Shown here: positions 8,129 to 15,768 of the stretch, piece by piece
Layout: each line of letters opens with the position of its first letter
How positions within the stretch are numbered: the stretch's first letter is position 1
Assembly (NCBI GenBank): GCA_964583185.1
Contig: CAZOVL010000010.1
Location: 1-49,346, forward strand
Length of the DNA: 49,346 nt
DNA from: Bacteroides_E sp964583185
Lineage (GTDB): Bacteria; Bacteroidota; Bacteroidia; Bacteroidales; Bacteroidaceae
Direction: 5' to 3'
Program-made: the position numbers and the translations under genes
Notes under the pieces: generated by a model
Seen by the model: only the letters and a program-made list of their open reading frames with translations
Databases searched by the model: none
What the model was told of the DNA's origin: nothing

Positions 8129-8749
8129 TACACTACCGATGACGATGTTTCGTTCAGTAAGGGAAATGCGATGCTCTATCGCAATATTATTCTAAATGAC
8201 GAAAATGATCCTATTTATCAGATCGGCGATCGATACCCTGATGCTGAGCATGCTATAGGCATTGTTTTCGAAACAAGCAATGGAGGGCGTAACGGTAAGA
8301 TAGTGAGCTTGGACGAGCCTGATAATAAGTTGCCATGGTCGTTAAAAGAGACTGCAAACACAGGAGCTACAAATGCATTCAATGGTATGGTCAATATGCA
8401 TACGATTACTCAAAGAAGTAACTGGAAAACTAATTACTCTGTCTTCGAATGGGTACACGGTAAAAATGATTCGAACACAGATTATAGCGATCCGGATGCT
8501 AAGGGCATCTGGTATCTTCCGGCAATAGACGAGTTGGAGGCGTTATATTTAGTCTACAATGAAGATAGAGAAGGTTTTAATACCTTGTTAACAAATGCAC
8601 AGGGAGTAATATTATCTTCTAGCTGGTATTGGTCTTCGTCGGAGAGCCTTAACGTCTTCGCGTTGTCTGTTAACTTCGACAATGGCTTCCGGACCACCCA
8701 ATTTAAGATATACTATCAAACTAGGGTTCGTTGTGTATCCGCTTTTTAG
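8129..8749 (+). CDS. Partial DUF1566/C-type-lectin-like protein (5' end lost in gap)
   Basis: The frame is open from the gap edge, giving 206 visible residues. The first roughly 28 ('YTTDDDVSFSKGNAMLYRN'...) do not resemble the end of the neighbouring fimbrillin. From 'YQIGDRYPDAEHAIG' on it is a paralogue of the C-terminal domain of the upstream gene, with the same 'DYSDPDAKGIWYLP' and 'YWSSSE' motifs and the same end 'RVRCVSAF'. An internal ATG at 8171 exists, but starting there would cut into the domain region and leave no export signal, so the real start is most likely in the gap. It is probably a surface lipoprotein whose ligand-facing residues are variable. Confidence 0.75.
   Translation, partial: YTTDDDVSFSKGNAMLYRNIILNDENDPIYQIGDRYPDAEHAIGIVFETSNGGRNGKIVSLDEPDNKLPWSLKETANTGATNAFNGMVNMHTITQRSNWKTNYSVFEWVHGKNDSNTDYSDPDAKGIWYLPAIDELEALYLVYNEDREGFNTLLTNAQGVILSSSWYWSSSESLNVFALSVNFDNGFRTTQFKIYYQTRVRCVSAF
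8621..8737 (+). other. Candidate DGR variable repeat 2
   Basis: Partner of the region at 7796-7912. Here the variable codons encode S-W, S-L, V-F, L-S, D-N, F, T-T-Q-F, I, Y and T, where the other copy has A-S, N-V, A-R, W-Y, N-D, Y, D-Y-A-N, D, I and Y. The codons between them are unchanged. The only silent difference (GTT/GTA near the end) also involves A. Confidence 0.5.
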
Positions 8750-8852
8750 CTATTTGTCTATTCATCTATTTAATAGTACCGCGTAGCGGTCGATTTTTAT
8801 AAAAAGAATATTCTGATTGTCATCCCGAGGAAACCTCTGTCATGCTGAGGGA
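8738..8852 (+). repeat. 115-bp direct repeat, copy 2 (candidate IMH plus hairpin)
   Basis: Identical to 7913-8027, with the same hairpin at 8778-8790. In this copy the sequence continues beyond the repeat into the short interspersed repeats at 8839-8950. Confidence 0.75.
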
Positions 8853-8950
8853 ATCGAAGCATCTAGAAGAAAAAAGGAGATCCTTCCTATCGTCAGGAGG
8901 ACAAGAGAAGAATATTGGCGATTTTGTTATGCTGAGAAAACGAAGCATCT
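8839..8950. repeat. Cluster of short interspersed repeats (GTCATGCTGAG...GAAGCATCT type)
   Basis: Three degenerate copies of one roughly 26-nt motif are visible. Two are direct (8839-8864 and 8926-8950) and one is in the opposite orientation (8877-8902, reading GTCCTCCTGACGATAGGAAG from the other strand). A partial copy begins at about 8819. Motifs like this are scattered between genes in many Bacteroidota genomes. They fill the 250-nt space before the next fimbrillin gene. Confidence 0.6.
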
Positions 8951-9002
8951 TTAAAAATAAGAAACAGGATTTTAAAAATTAATTTATTAAACAAAAAGAA
9001 TT

Positions 9003-9920
9003 ATGAAAACAAGATTTTTAACACTGTTGGCTCTGGCAACCCTGCTATTTGCAGCCTGTAGCAGCGACGACCACGAAGCACCGGAGGTGAACGACGGGCG
9101 AGTACAATTTACGTCAGGTGTGACAGCTATGGCTAGTCCACAAACACGCATGATTGGTGGCAACCAGTGGGAAACTACCGACCAAGTAGGCATCTACATG
9201 GTAGAGAATGGCACTACCACCATAGGCGAAGGGGCAGAGAACGTGAAGTATAAGGCAAATAGTGCAGGTGCATCAACCGACTTTGAGGCAATGGACGCAC
9301 CAATCTACTACCCGGTAAATAGCCCGGAGAAGGTAGATTTTATTGCTTACTATCCGTACACAACTGCGGTCAACAATTTTGAGTATGCTATCAATGTATC
9401 TGATCAGAGCAATTTATCAGCAATCGATCTACTGAGAGCCGAAGCAGATAATAGCGGAGCAGGTTATGACAAGACAAACACTTCTGCCATAGCCTTGACA
9501 TTCAACCACAAGCTCACCAAGCTGAAAATGAATGTAACAGCCGGCGACGGAGTAGCTAACCTAACGGGCTTGACAGTAAGCATCAAGGGGATGAATACCC
9601 AAGCCACGTATGACCTGAAAAGTGCTACGGGCATAAGAGACGAAGCAGCTCCTCAAGCTATCGAGCCCAATGGATTGGGCTCTAGTTTCGAAGCTATTCT
9701 ATTGCCTGTCACTGCTTTGGGAGCAGAACATACGGTAGAATTCACCGTAGGCACCAACACCTATGTGTGGCTGATGGCCAACAATACGGGGGGTATGAAC
9801 AAGCTGGAAGCCGGCAAAGAATACAGCTTTGAGGTAACCTTAAAGAAAGAAAAAGTAACTGCCACGGGTACTATTACGCCTTGGGAAGCAGCAGGTGGTG
9901 GCAATGTAACTGCTGAGTAA
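9003..9920 (+). CDS. Fimbrillin-family lipoprotein (pilin)
   Basis: A 305-aa protein with lipobox 'LLFAACSSDD' (Cys19). 'QTRMIGGNQWETTDQVGIYM' then appears at about 47-66, followed by 'VDFIAYYPYT' and 'LTFNHKLTKLKM'. It is close in length and sequence to the pilin at 5586 (shared 'MVENGxTTI' and 'NNSGAGYDKT'-like stretches), so the two are likely duplicates. Its ATG follows a 250-nt repeat-rich spacer, and it ends in a strong terminator, so it may have its own promoter or be the last gene of the pilus operon. Confidence 0.88.
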   Translation: MKTRFLTLLALATLLFAACSSDDHEAPEVNDGRVQFTSGVTAMASPQTRMIGGNQWETTDQVGIYMVENGTTTIGEGAENVKYKANSAGASTDFEAMDAPIYYPVNSPEKVDFIAYYPYTTAVNNFEYAINVSDQSNLSAIDLLRAEADNSGAGYDKTNTSAIALTFNHKLTKLKMNVTAGDGVANLTGLTVSIKGMNTQATYDLKSATGIRDEAAPQAIEPNGLGSSFEAILLPVTALGAEHTVEFTVGTNTYVWLMANNTGGMNKLEAGKEYSFEVTLKKEKVTATGTITPWEAAGGGNVTAE

Positions 9921-9941
9921 AAAAACTATCCATTTTTTTGA

Positions 9942-9973
9942 AAGGAAGCGTAAAAAAACGCTTCCTTTTTTTA
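9942..9973 (+). terminator. Rho-independent terminator after fimbrillin gene
   Basis: Stem AAGGAAGCGT (9942-9951) pairs with ACGCTTCCTT (9958-9967) around a 6-nt A loop, then a T run to 9973. It ends the fimbrial transcript before the convergent regulator genes. Confidence 0.9.
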
Positions 9974-10016
9974 TCAATGTAAACTTCTGTTTAAATCTCA
10001 ACTCAAGATGTTTTTC

Positions 10017-10649
10017 TTATCCCTTATCTTCATTAAAAAAAAACTTCCATCCTTGATAGGCTATTTTACCCATCTCTATGGCACTCTGTGCATTTAATTT
10101 AGATTTTATGTTCTTACGATATGACTTTACTGTTTCCAAAGTTAAAGACATTTTCAGAGCTGCTTGTTCATTGGTTAGTCCGTTCAGTAAATGCCCCAAT
10201 AACTCTAACTCTCTTTGGGTTAATCTCACAGGAATTTCTCGTTTATTATTCAGTACTGAAAGGGTATCATCACACAGATAAGTATGTCCATTTATCACCG
10301 AGTCAATGGCTGCAATGATTTCATCCGAACAAGCACTTTTCAGTATATATCCCGCAATTTTATGTTCCAAAAGATAGCTGATAATGGAATGTTCATTGTG
10401 GGTAGTGAGTGCAATGACTTTCATTGTGGGGTATTTCTTTTTTACTTCAATAAAAAAATCGATACCATTGCCATCAGGCATTTCAATATCGAGTAACAAG
10501 ACATCGGGAATCTCAAGAGCAATTTGTTTTTTACAATCTTTCAAACGATAGGAAACCCCACAAACAATTGCAATTTCCGATTGATTAATTACCTCTGTAA
10601 ATCCTTCCACCACCATTTTATGGTCATCTGTTATGTGTACTTTTATCAT
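10017..10649 (-). CDS. NarL/FixJ-family response regulator (REC plus LuxR HTH)
   Basis: A 210-aa protein with a receiver domain of about 120 residues, acidic pocket Asp8-Asp9 and phospho-acceptor Asp54 (LLLDIEMPDG). A LuxR-type helix-turn-helix lies at about 140-205 ('LTQRELELLGHLLNGLTNEQ', 'LTLETVKSYRKNIKSKL'). Its start codon overlaps the stop of the histidine kinase gene upstream (4 nt, ATGA), so the two form a translationally coupled two-component pair. They face the fimbrial operon and may control it, but no binding site can be assigned. Confidence 0.93.
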   Translation of the reverse strand: MIKVHITDDHKMVVEGFTEVINQSEIAIVCGVSYRLKDCKKQIALEIPDVLLLDIEMPDGNGIDFFIEVKKKYPTMKVIALTTHNEHSIISYLLEHKIAGYILKSACSDEIIAAIDSVINGHTYLCDDTLSVLNNKREIPVRLTQRELELLGHLLNGLTNEQAALKMSLTLETVKSYRKNIKSKLNAQSAIEMGKIAYQGWKFFFNEDKG

Positions 10650-12529
10650 GGCAGCTCAATTTCAATTGTTATTTCTGTTCCATTTTCTGAGGAGTCTAGA
10701 TACATTTTACCATTAAAGGGTGCAATTCGCGTGCGAATATTATTTAACCCCGATCCTTCTGTTACTTCTTTGGGGTCAAACCCCTTTCCGTTATCTAGCA
10801 CCGACAATGAAATAAAATGATCTTCCACCAAGAGTTGGACATCAATCCGAGTTGCACCTGCATGCTTCACTGCATTATTTATTAACTCATACGTACAACG
10901 ATAGAGTACTATCTCTAACCGTTTGTCTAAACGAATGTCTTTTCCTTGGTATTGAAAAGTAACTCCGGGAATAACCTTACTAAAATCGGATAAAGAAGTT
11001 TTTAATCCGGTACGCATCAAAGATTCAGGCATCATATGGTGTGCAATTCTCCGAAGTTCTTCAATTGATTCTTTCAAAACAGCTGTGGCTTTTATGTAAT
11101 GTTCTTCCTCGTCTTTAGAAAAAGAGGCTCTTTTAACTTCAGTTAAGTTAAGTTTAAGAATAGATAAAAGTCCCCCCAAACCATCGTGTAAGTCGCGGGC
11201 AAGACGTAATCGTTCAGCTGTTTCACCATCTAAAAGAGCTTGCGTAGCCACCAATTGTTTTTCTTGCTCCAGTTGTTTTATTCTTTGTTTATTCAACCGA
11301 ATGCGATAAAAAAGTACTCCACTTCCCAAGAGGACTATCAACACACTCAACACTCCTAACCAAGTATAAAATTGCTTCTCTTTTTCTAATGTGGCAATTT
11401 GCATCTCTTTTTTTTCGGTTTCGTATTGAACTTCTAAATCCATTAAAGCTTTGTGTGAGTTTTCTTCTGCATATTGAGCAACTAAATTGTAAAGCTTGGT
11501 TATAAATGTGGTGGCCCTGTTGGTATCTCCCAAATAAACACCAGTGAGTGCAATGTTATGGGTTATGTTTGTTCCTATCATTAGGGTAGTTGAGTCTGTT
11601 TCCCATGCTTTGATTGCTGCGTCGCTGGCTTCTTTATATTTTTTCTGAGACACATAAACATTTGAAAGTGTAGTTAGTGTACTACAAATATGCCGGGAAT
11701 CTTGAATCTTTTCAGATAACTCCAAACATTCTTTTGCATACAATAAGGCTTGATCATAGTCTTCTACTGTTTCTCTATAGACCAAAGCTAGCACCTCAAG
11801 AGCGGCAATTTGCAGATATATGGCTCCGGTAGTTCGACTATACTCTAGTGCTTTATGGCCATATTCAAGTGCTTTATCTGCGTCTTTTTTTTCTTTATAA
11901 ATATAGCTGAGGTAGGTATAGGGCAACACTTTTCCACTAACATCATTTAATTCTTCTGCGTATTGTTTTGACTTTTCCAGATAATACAAAGAACGATCAA
12001 AATTTTTCACACCAAAGTAAGCTGTACCAATGTTTCCGGAAATAGTCATACTCTTTTTTTTATCCTTGTTCTTCTCTGCTATGCTCAATGCTTTCACAAA
12101 ATGTTCTATTGAATTGACGTAATTAGATTGCATGGCATACATCACTCCCATACTTATATACACATCTGTTTCTCGTTTGAAATCGTTACTTTCTTGAGCC
12201 AAAGCAAGTGCCTTATTAAAATAAATCAGTGAGGTATCAAAGCTTTGTTTGGTATTATATGCCCTCCCTAAATGATCATAGAACAAGGATGTTTTGAGTT
12301 TATTCTTCTCTTTTTTAGCTAGCTCTAAACCTTTTTGAGCGTAGATAATAGATGCTTTGTAGTCATCTTGAACCAGTATTTGACAGAGTTTATCGCAAAT
12401 GTCATATTTAGCTTCTATAGTTAACTTTTCTGTATGCAAAACATTTATCAACGAATCTACATTTACCTGTGCTTTGAGAAGACTTATTACCGAATGAATC
12501 AGTAATAATAGTAAGACTGTTTTTTTCAT
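10646..12529 (-). CDS. TPR-containing sensor histidine kinase (HisKA_3 type)
   Basis: A 627-aa protein with signal peptide (MKKTVLLLLLIHSVISLLKAQ) and about 340 residues of periplasmic TPR repeats. One transmembrane segment follows (WLGVLSVLIVLLGSGVLFYR), then a dimerisation helix with the phospho-acceptor His448 ('LARDLHDGLGGLLSILK') and a C-terminal HATPase_c domain (N box 'ELINNAVKHAG', G boxes 'DNGKGFD' and 'GSGLNNIRTR'). The HisKA_3 type pairs with LuxR-type regulators, which fits the overlapping downstream gene. The input is probably a periplasmic protein-protein signal sensed by the TPRs. Confidence 0.93.
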   Translation of the reverse strand: MKKTVLLLLLIHSVISLLKAQVNVDSLINVLHTEKLTIEAKYDICDKLCQILVQDDYKASIIYAQKGLELAKKEKNKLKTSLFYDHLGRAYNTKQSFDTSLIYFNKALALAQESNDFKRETDVYISMGVMYAMQSNYVNSIEHFVKALSIAEKNKDKKKSMTISGNIGTAYFGVKNFDRSLYYLEKSKQYAEELNDVSGKVLPYTYLSYIYKEKKDADKALEYGHKALEYSRTTGAIYLQIAALEVLALVYRETVEDYDQALLYAKECLELSEKIQDSRHICSTLTTLSNVYVSQKKYKEASDAAIKAWETDSTTLMIGTNITHNIALTGVYLGDTNRATTFITKLYNLVAQYAEENSHKALMDLEVQYETEKKEMQIATLEKEKQFYTWLGVLSVLIVLLGSGVLFYRIRLNKQRIKQLEQEKQLVATQALLDGETAERLRLARDLHDGLGGLLSILKLNLTEVKRASFSKDEEEHYIKATAVLKESIEELRRIAHHMMPESLMRTGLKTSLSDFSKVIPGVTFQYQGKDIRLDKRLEIVLYRCTYELINNAVKHAGATRIDVQLLVEDHFISLSVLDNGKGFDPKEVTEGSGLNNIRTRIAPFNGKMYLDSSENGTEITIEIELP

Positions 12530-13242
12530 AGCTAGATGTTATTGAGATGGATTAAGTAGTCAGTAAGGTAACTATTTATAAATCAAAAACACAACATTTT
12601 GTCAATAAAAATCACCCTACAAATGGGGTAGATAATAAAAAAGCAAGAATCAGCTAACAACTCCCAAAAGTGGGGTATTACAGCATTTTTTAATGTTATA
12701 ACTTTACAAATAGTACAATGGTTCAGGCTATAAATTAAACTGTTATCCAAGCTAAAAAGACAAAAACAAACAGCCTCATCAACGTACTGTATTACTCTAA
12801 TTAAATATAAATAGGGAACAGAAGAATAAAGTAATTAAGGGTATGAAATAACAGATGATACACAAACAACATTTACACAAAAACAGCTTATAATAGAGTG
12901 AAACAAAACAATTGTTCAGAAATATAAAAAAAACCGAATAAAGGAACAGCTTAAATTAAGAAAGCAGGTAAAACACTTTTATTTTACACCCTCTTTGAAG
13001 AATACTCAAATAAACCATACAACGTATAAACAAACTACGCAGAGGTTATAGTATTATATTGAATTGATTCTTCAAAACATTTAATCCTGTTCTTTGAGGT
13101 AAAAATCACCCTTTTGGCATTCAAAAATAGTTGTTTTTTTACACGACATATACTATTTTTCATAGTTATACATTGATGCACTTTTTACTTTTTATTTAAG
13201 ATAAAACACAACAAAAATCACGATTTTAGTTAACACATAATT
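12530..13242. other. 713-nt intergenic region before the Hsp70-type operon
   Basis: AT-rich with no open frame of note. The stretch 'aaaaatcaccct' occurs twice (about 12605 and 13102), and 'tggggta' occurs near 12621 and 12671. TTACACGACA at 13139-13148 equals the arm of the dyad at 3221. A promoter for the operon at 13243 must lie here, but I found no exact TAnnTTTG box at a convincing distance. Confidence 0.6.
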
Positions 13243-14838
13243 ATGAATCTAATACAAGAGAATCCATACAGAATTATAGGTATTGTAGCTAATGCATCGG
13301 AAAAAGAGATACAAAAGCAAAAAAGCAAGTTACTTCGGTATGCTAGTATAGGAAAGCAGGTCAAAGGAGCGTTTGATGTCTCTTTTTTAGATCAAATTGA
13401 AAGAGATGAGAATCAAGTAAAACAGGCTTTTTCTAAAATTGAGCAAAATCAAGATAAGATAAATCATGCTTTATTTTGGTTTTTAAGCTCCAATCCGATT
13501 GATGAAACAGCCATAGGCTATTTAAAGGAGGACAATCTTACCAAATCGCTGGAAATTTGGGAAAAGATAACCCTTGGAAAAGAAATTACTCCCAAGAACT
13601 TTTCTTGTTTCAACAATGTAGGAACACTAAAACTTATAAGTGCTTCAAAAGAGGAGATAAATGAGGGCATTCGTTTAAAGTTAAACTTAATTCTTTCCGG
13701 TTCTTTTGCTGATTTTATTCATTTGGTTGCTGATCAAACCTATATTGTTGATAGAGAGAAAGAGTTAGAACGATTTGTAAATAATCTTTTAGAACAATAC
13801 TCCGAAAGTTATTCAAAGAAAGAGTTCTTTCAACTCTTTCACGGATGTGATGAACTGGTATTAAATATTATCAACCGGAAGTTAACCGAAGAGCCAATTT
13901 ATATCATTGAGTCGAACATAGAAAAAACCAGTAAAGAAAGAAGAGCAAATAGAAATGAAACCTATGCACTTGGTTTGGATTTGTTTGAAAAATGCAAAGA
14001 CCACTTAAACACCTTAGATTCAATTTTAGGGAGTGGAAACTTAACCTATAAAATGTTAGCAGATAATCTGGCAAAAGAGGTTATGCAGTGTGGTATAGAT
14101 TACTTTACAGCCCGGAAAGAGAGAGAAAACCCAAGTTCAAAAGCACTGGAGTTACTCCAAAAAGCTCAATCTATAACTCAAAACAGTCAGACAAAGGACA
14201 GAATAAAAGAAAACAGTAAAGCAATAGAAGAGTGGGGTAAAACTAATCCCATAAAAGAAGAATTGGAGTTTATTACTCAAAGCATTGCTAACTTTCAGAA
14301 ACAAGTAAAATCCATAGTAAATGCTAAAAGTTTAGTGTTGGCTTGTAAACCGAAGTTAGACGAAATAAAAGCCAAAACGGGAGCAACCGATGAATACTAC
14401 CTGATGATTAGTGGAGCGGTAGTTAATACAGCTCTCAATGCAGTGATTGAATTCATTAATGATGAGCAAGAAATTTACAAGGCCAAATCGAACATATATG
14501 CTGCAGACAACACCAAAATGATACAAATTGCACTCAGGAGAAGTAATGGAGAACAAACAGAAACACAAAGACTATTGAATGATTATCTGTTTAACACAAC
14601 CACGGGATTAAGCGATCTAAAATCGGCCATAAGAAATGCCATTGATGCCTCTTACGCCATAAGAAAACTGGATATGGATGCCAGATTAAGGACACATTAC
14701 AACAACAATCACGCCATATTAGAATCCATAGCATCACAACTGCAGATATCGCTTTCATCTTTTGGCGATGGTTCTAGTGGTTGTCTCTCCTCTATCTTAA
14801 TTTGTGTAGTTATTTTACTCGTATTTATTTTATCATAA
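13243..14838 (+). CDS. J-domain-like, tail-anchored protein without an HPD motif
   Basis: A 531-aa protein. The N-terminus 'NPYRIIGIVANASEKEIQKQ' matches helix I and II of J domains ('YxxLGVxxxASxxEIKxA'), but the HPD tripeptide needed to stimulate Hsp70 ATPase is absent; the loop reads 'RYASIGKQVKG'. A distinctive 'HALFWFLSSNPIDETA' follows at about 75-90. The remaining part is long and helical. It ends in a hydrophobic segment (about 512-531, 'CLSSILICVVILLVFILS'), so it is probably tail-anchored in the inner membrane with the helical body in the cytosol. It opens a five-gene operon with a GrpE-like protein, Hsp70, pseudokinase-AAA+ and TerB-like protein, so a co-chaperone or adaptor role is likely. 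The J-like call is moderate. Confidence 0.7.
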   Translation: MNLIQENPYRIIGIVANASEKEIQKQKSKLLRYASIGKQVKGAFDVSFLDQIERDENQVKQAFSKIEQNQDKINHALFWFLSSNPIDETAIGYLKEDNLTKSLEIWEKITLGKEITPKNFSCFNNVGTLKLISASKEEINEGIRLKLNLILSGSFADFIHLVADQTYIVDREKELERFVNNLLEQYSESYSKKEFFQLFHGCDELVLNIINRKLTEEPIYIIESNIEKTSKERRANRNETYALGLDLFEKCKDHLNTLDSILGSGNLTYKMLADNLAKEVMQCGIDYFTARKERENPSSKALELLQKAQSITQNSQTKDRIKENSKAIEEWGKTNPIKEELEFITQSIANFQKQVKSIVNAKSLVLACKPKLDEIKAKTGATDEYYLMISGAVVNTALNAVIEFINDEQEIYKAKSNIYAADNTKMIQIALRRSNGEQTETQRLLNDYLFNTTTGLSDLKSAIRNAIDASYAIRKLDMDARLRTHYNNNHAILESIASQLQISLSSFGDGSSGCLSSILICVVILLVFILS

Positions 14839-14849
14839 ATCCAGATGAT

Positions 14850-15758
14850 ATGAAAAAAACAGTATTACTATTATTAAGTTTTGTTCCTCTCTTTCTTTTT
14901 GCTCAGGAAGGATTTGTTAATTCAACAGAATTACAAAAAGAAGTTATTGAATTAACAAACACAGTAGAGAATTTAAGTAAACAAATACAAACACAAAAAA
15001 TATTGATTCATGCTACAAAGCAAGAACTGAAAGAGCAACAAACAATTAATGATAGCTTGCATAACCAAATTCAACAAAACTCCTTACAGATGAATACGAC
15101 AGCTCATAAATTAGGTACGGAGATTGATAAGATGGAAAACTCTTTAGGTTCATTGAACAATAACGTATCTATACTTAATCAAAATATTTATAAAAATAAA
15201 GTTTACTGGATTTTGGGCTCTCTTGTACTGTTTTTTATAGGTGTTTTAATGTACATACTACTTAGAAAACGCATTCATTCAACTCACCTAAATGTTGAAA
15301 CGCAAATAAAGAGAACCAAACAATCTCTGGAAGAAGAAGGTATAAAACTAGATAATAAACTGATAGAGATTTTAGAAAGTCAACTAAAACTCCGGCAGGA
15401 AGAACTAAAAATAAAGACTATAAAAACAGCGACCGATCATTCTTTAGCATTAAAGGTGGCCGATGAAATAGCAAGAATGCAAAAAAACCTGACTCGCTTT
15501 GAAGAAAACACCAAAGTCGTGAAACCTCTGGAAAAAGGAATTGAAAGAATTCAGGCAAATTTTGCTGCGAATGGATATGAAATTATCAATTTATTAAATG
15601 AGGATTTTGATGAACGGATGAATGTGGATGTCATCAATTTTATGCACGATGATTCCTTGGAGCAGGGAAAACGTTTAATTACAAAAATCATTAGACCACA
15701 AGTAAACTATAGTGGAAAATTAATACAAAGAGCTCAAGTAGAAGTTTCACAAAATTAA
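14850..15758 (+). CDS. Membrane protein with periplasmic coiled coil and GrpE-like cytosolic C-terminus
   Basis: A 302-aa protein from ATG 14850, which exposes the signal peptide MKKTVLLLLSFVPLFLFAQ; an in-frame ATG at 14781 would bury it. Residues about 25-115 form a coiled coil. A transmembrane segment follows at about 118-140 ('WILGSLVLFFIGVLMYILL'), then a second coiled coil. The last 70 residues include 'ANGYEIINLLNEDFDERM' and end 'IIRPQVNYSGKLIQRAQVEV'. The ending resembles the beta domain of GrpE nucleotide exchange factors, whose C-terminus also ends in a 'GY...RPAxVxV' strand. If so, this is an exchange factor tethered to the membrane and linked to a periplasmic sensor rod. It is 11 nt after the J-like gene and 10 nt before the Hsp70 gene. 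The GrpE link is an inference from motif resemblance. Confidence 0.65.
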   Translation: MKKTVLLLLSFVPLFLFAQEGFVNSTELQKEVIELTNTVENLSKQIQTQKILIHATKQELKEQQTINDSLHNQIQQNSLQMNTTAHKLGTEIDKMENSLGSLNNNVSILNQNIYKNKVYWILGSLVLFFIGVLMYILLRKRIHSTHLNVETQIKRTKQSLEEEGIKLDNKLIEILESQLKLRQEELKIKTIKTATDHSLALKVADEIARMQKNLTRFEENTKVVKPLEKGIERIQANFAANGYEIINLLNEDFDERMNVDVINFMHDDSLEQGKRLITKIIRPQVNYSGKLIQRAQVEVSQN

Positions 15759-15768
15759 ATCAGATAAA

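Noticed and set aside
8171..8749. Using ATG 8171 as the true start of the second lectin-like gene
   Set aside because: The frame is open upstream to the gap edge, and this start would give a protein without any export signal.
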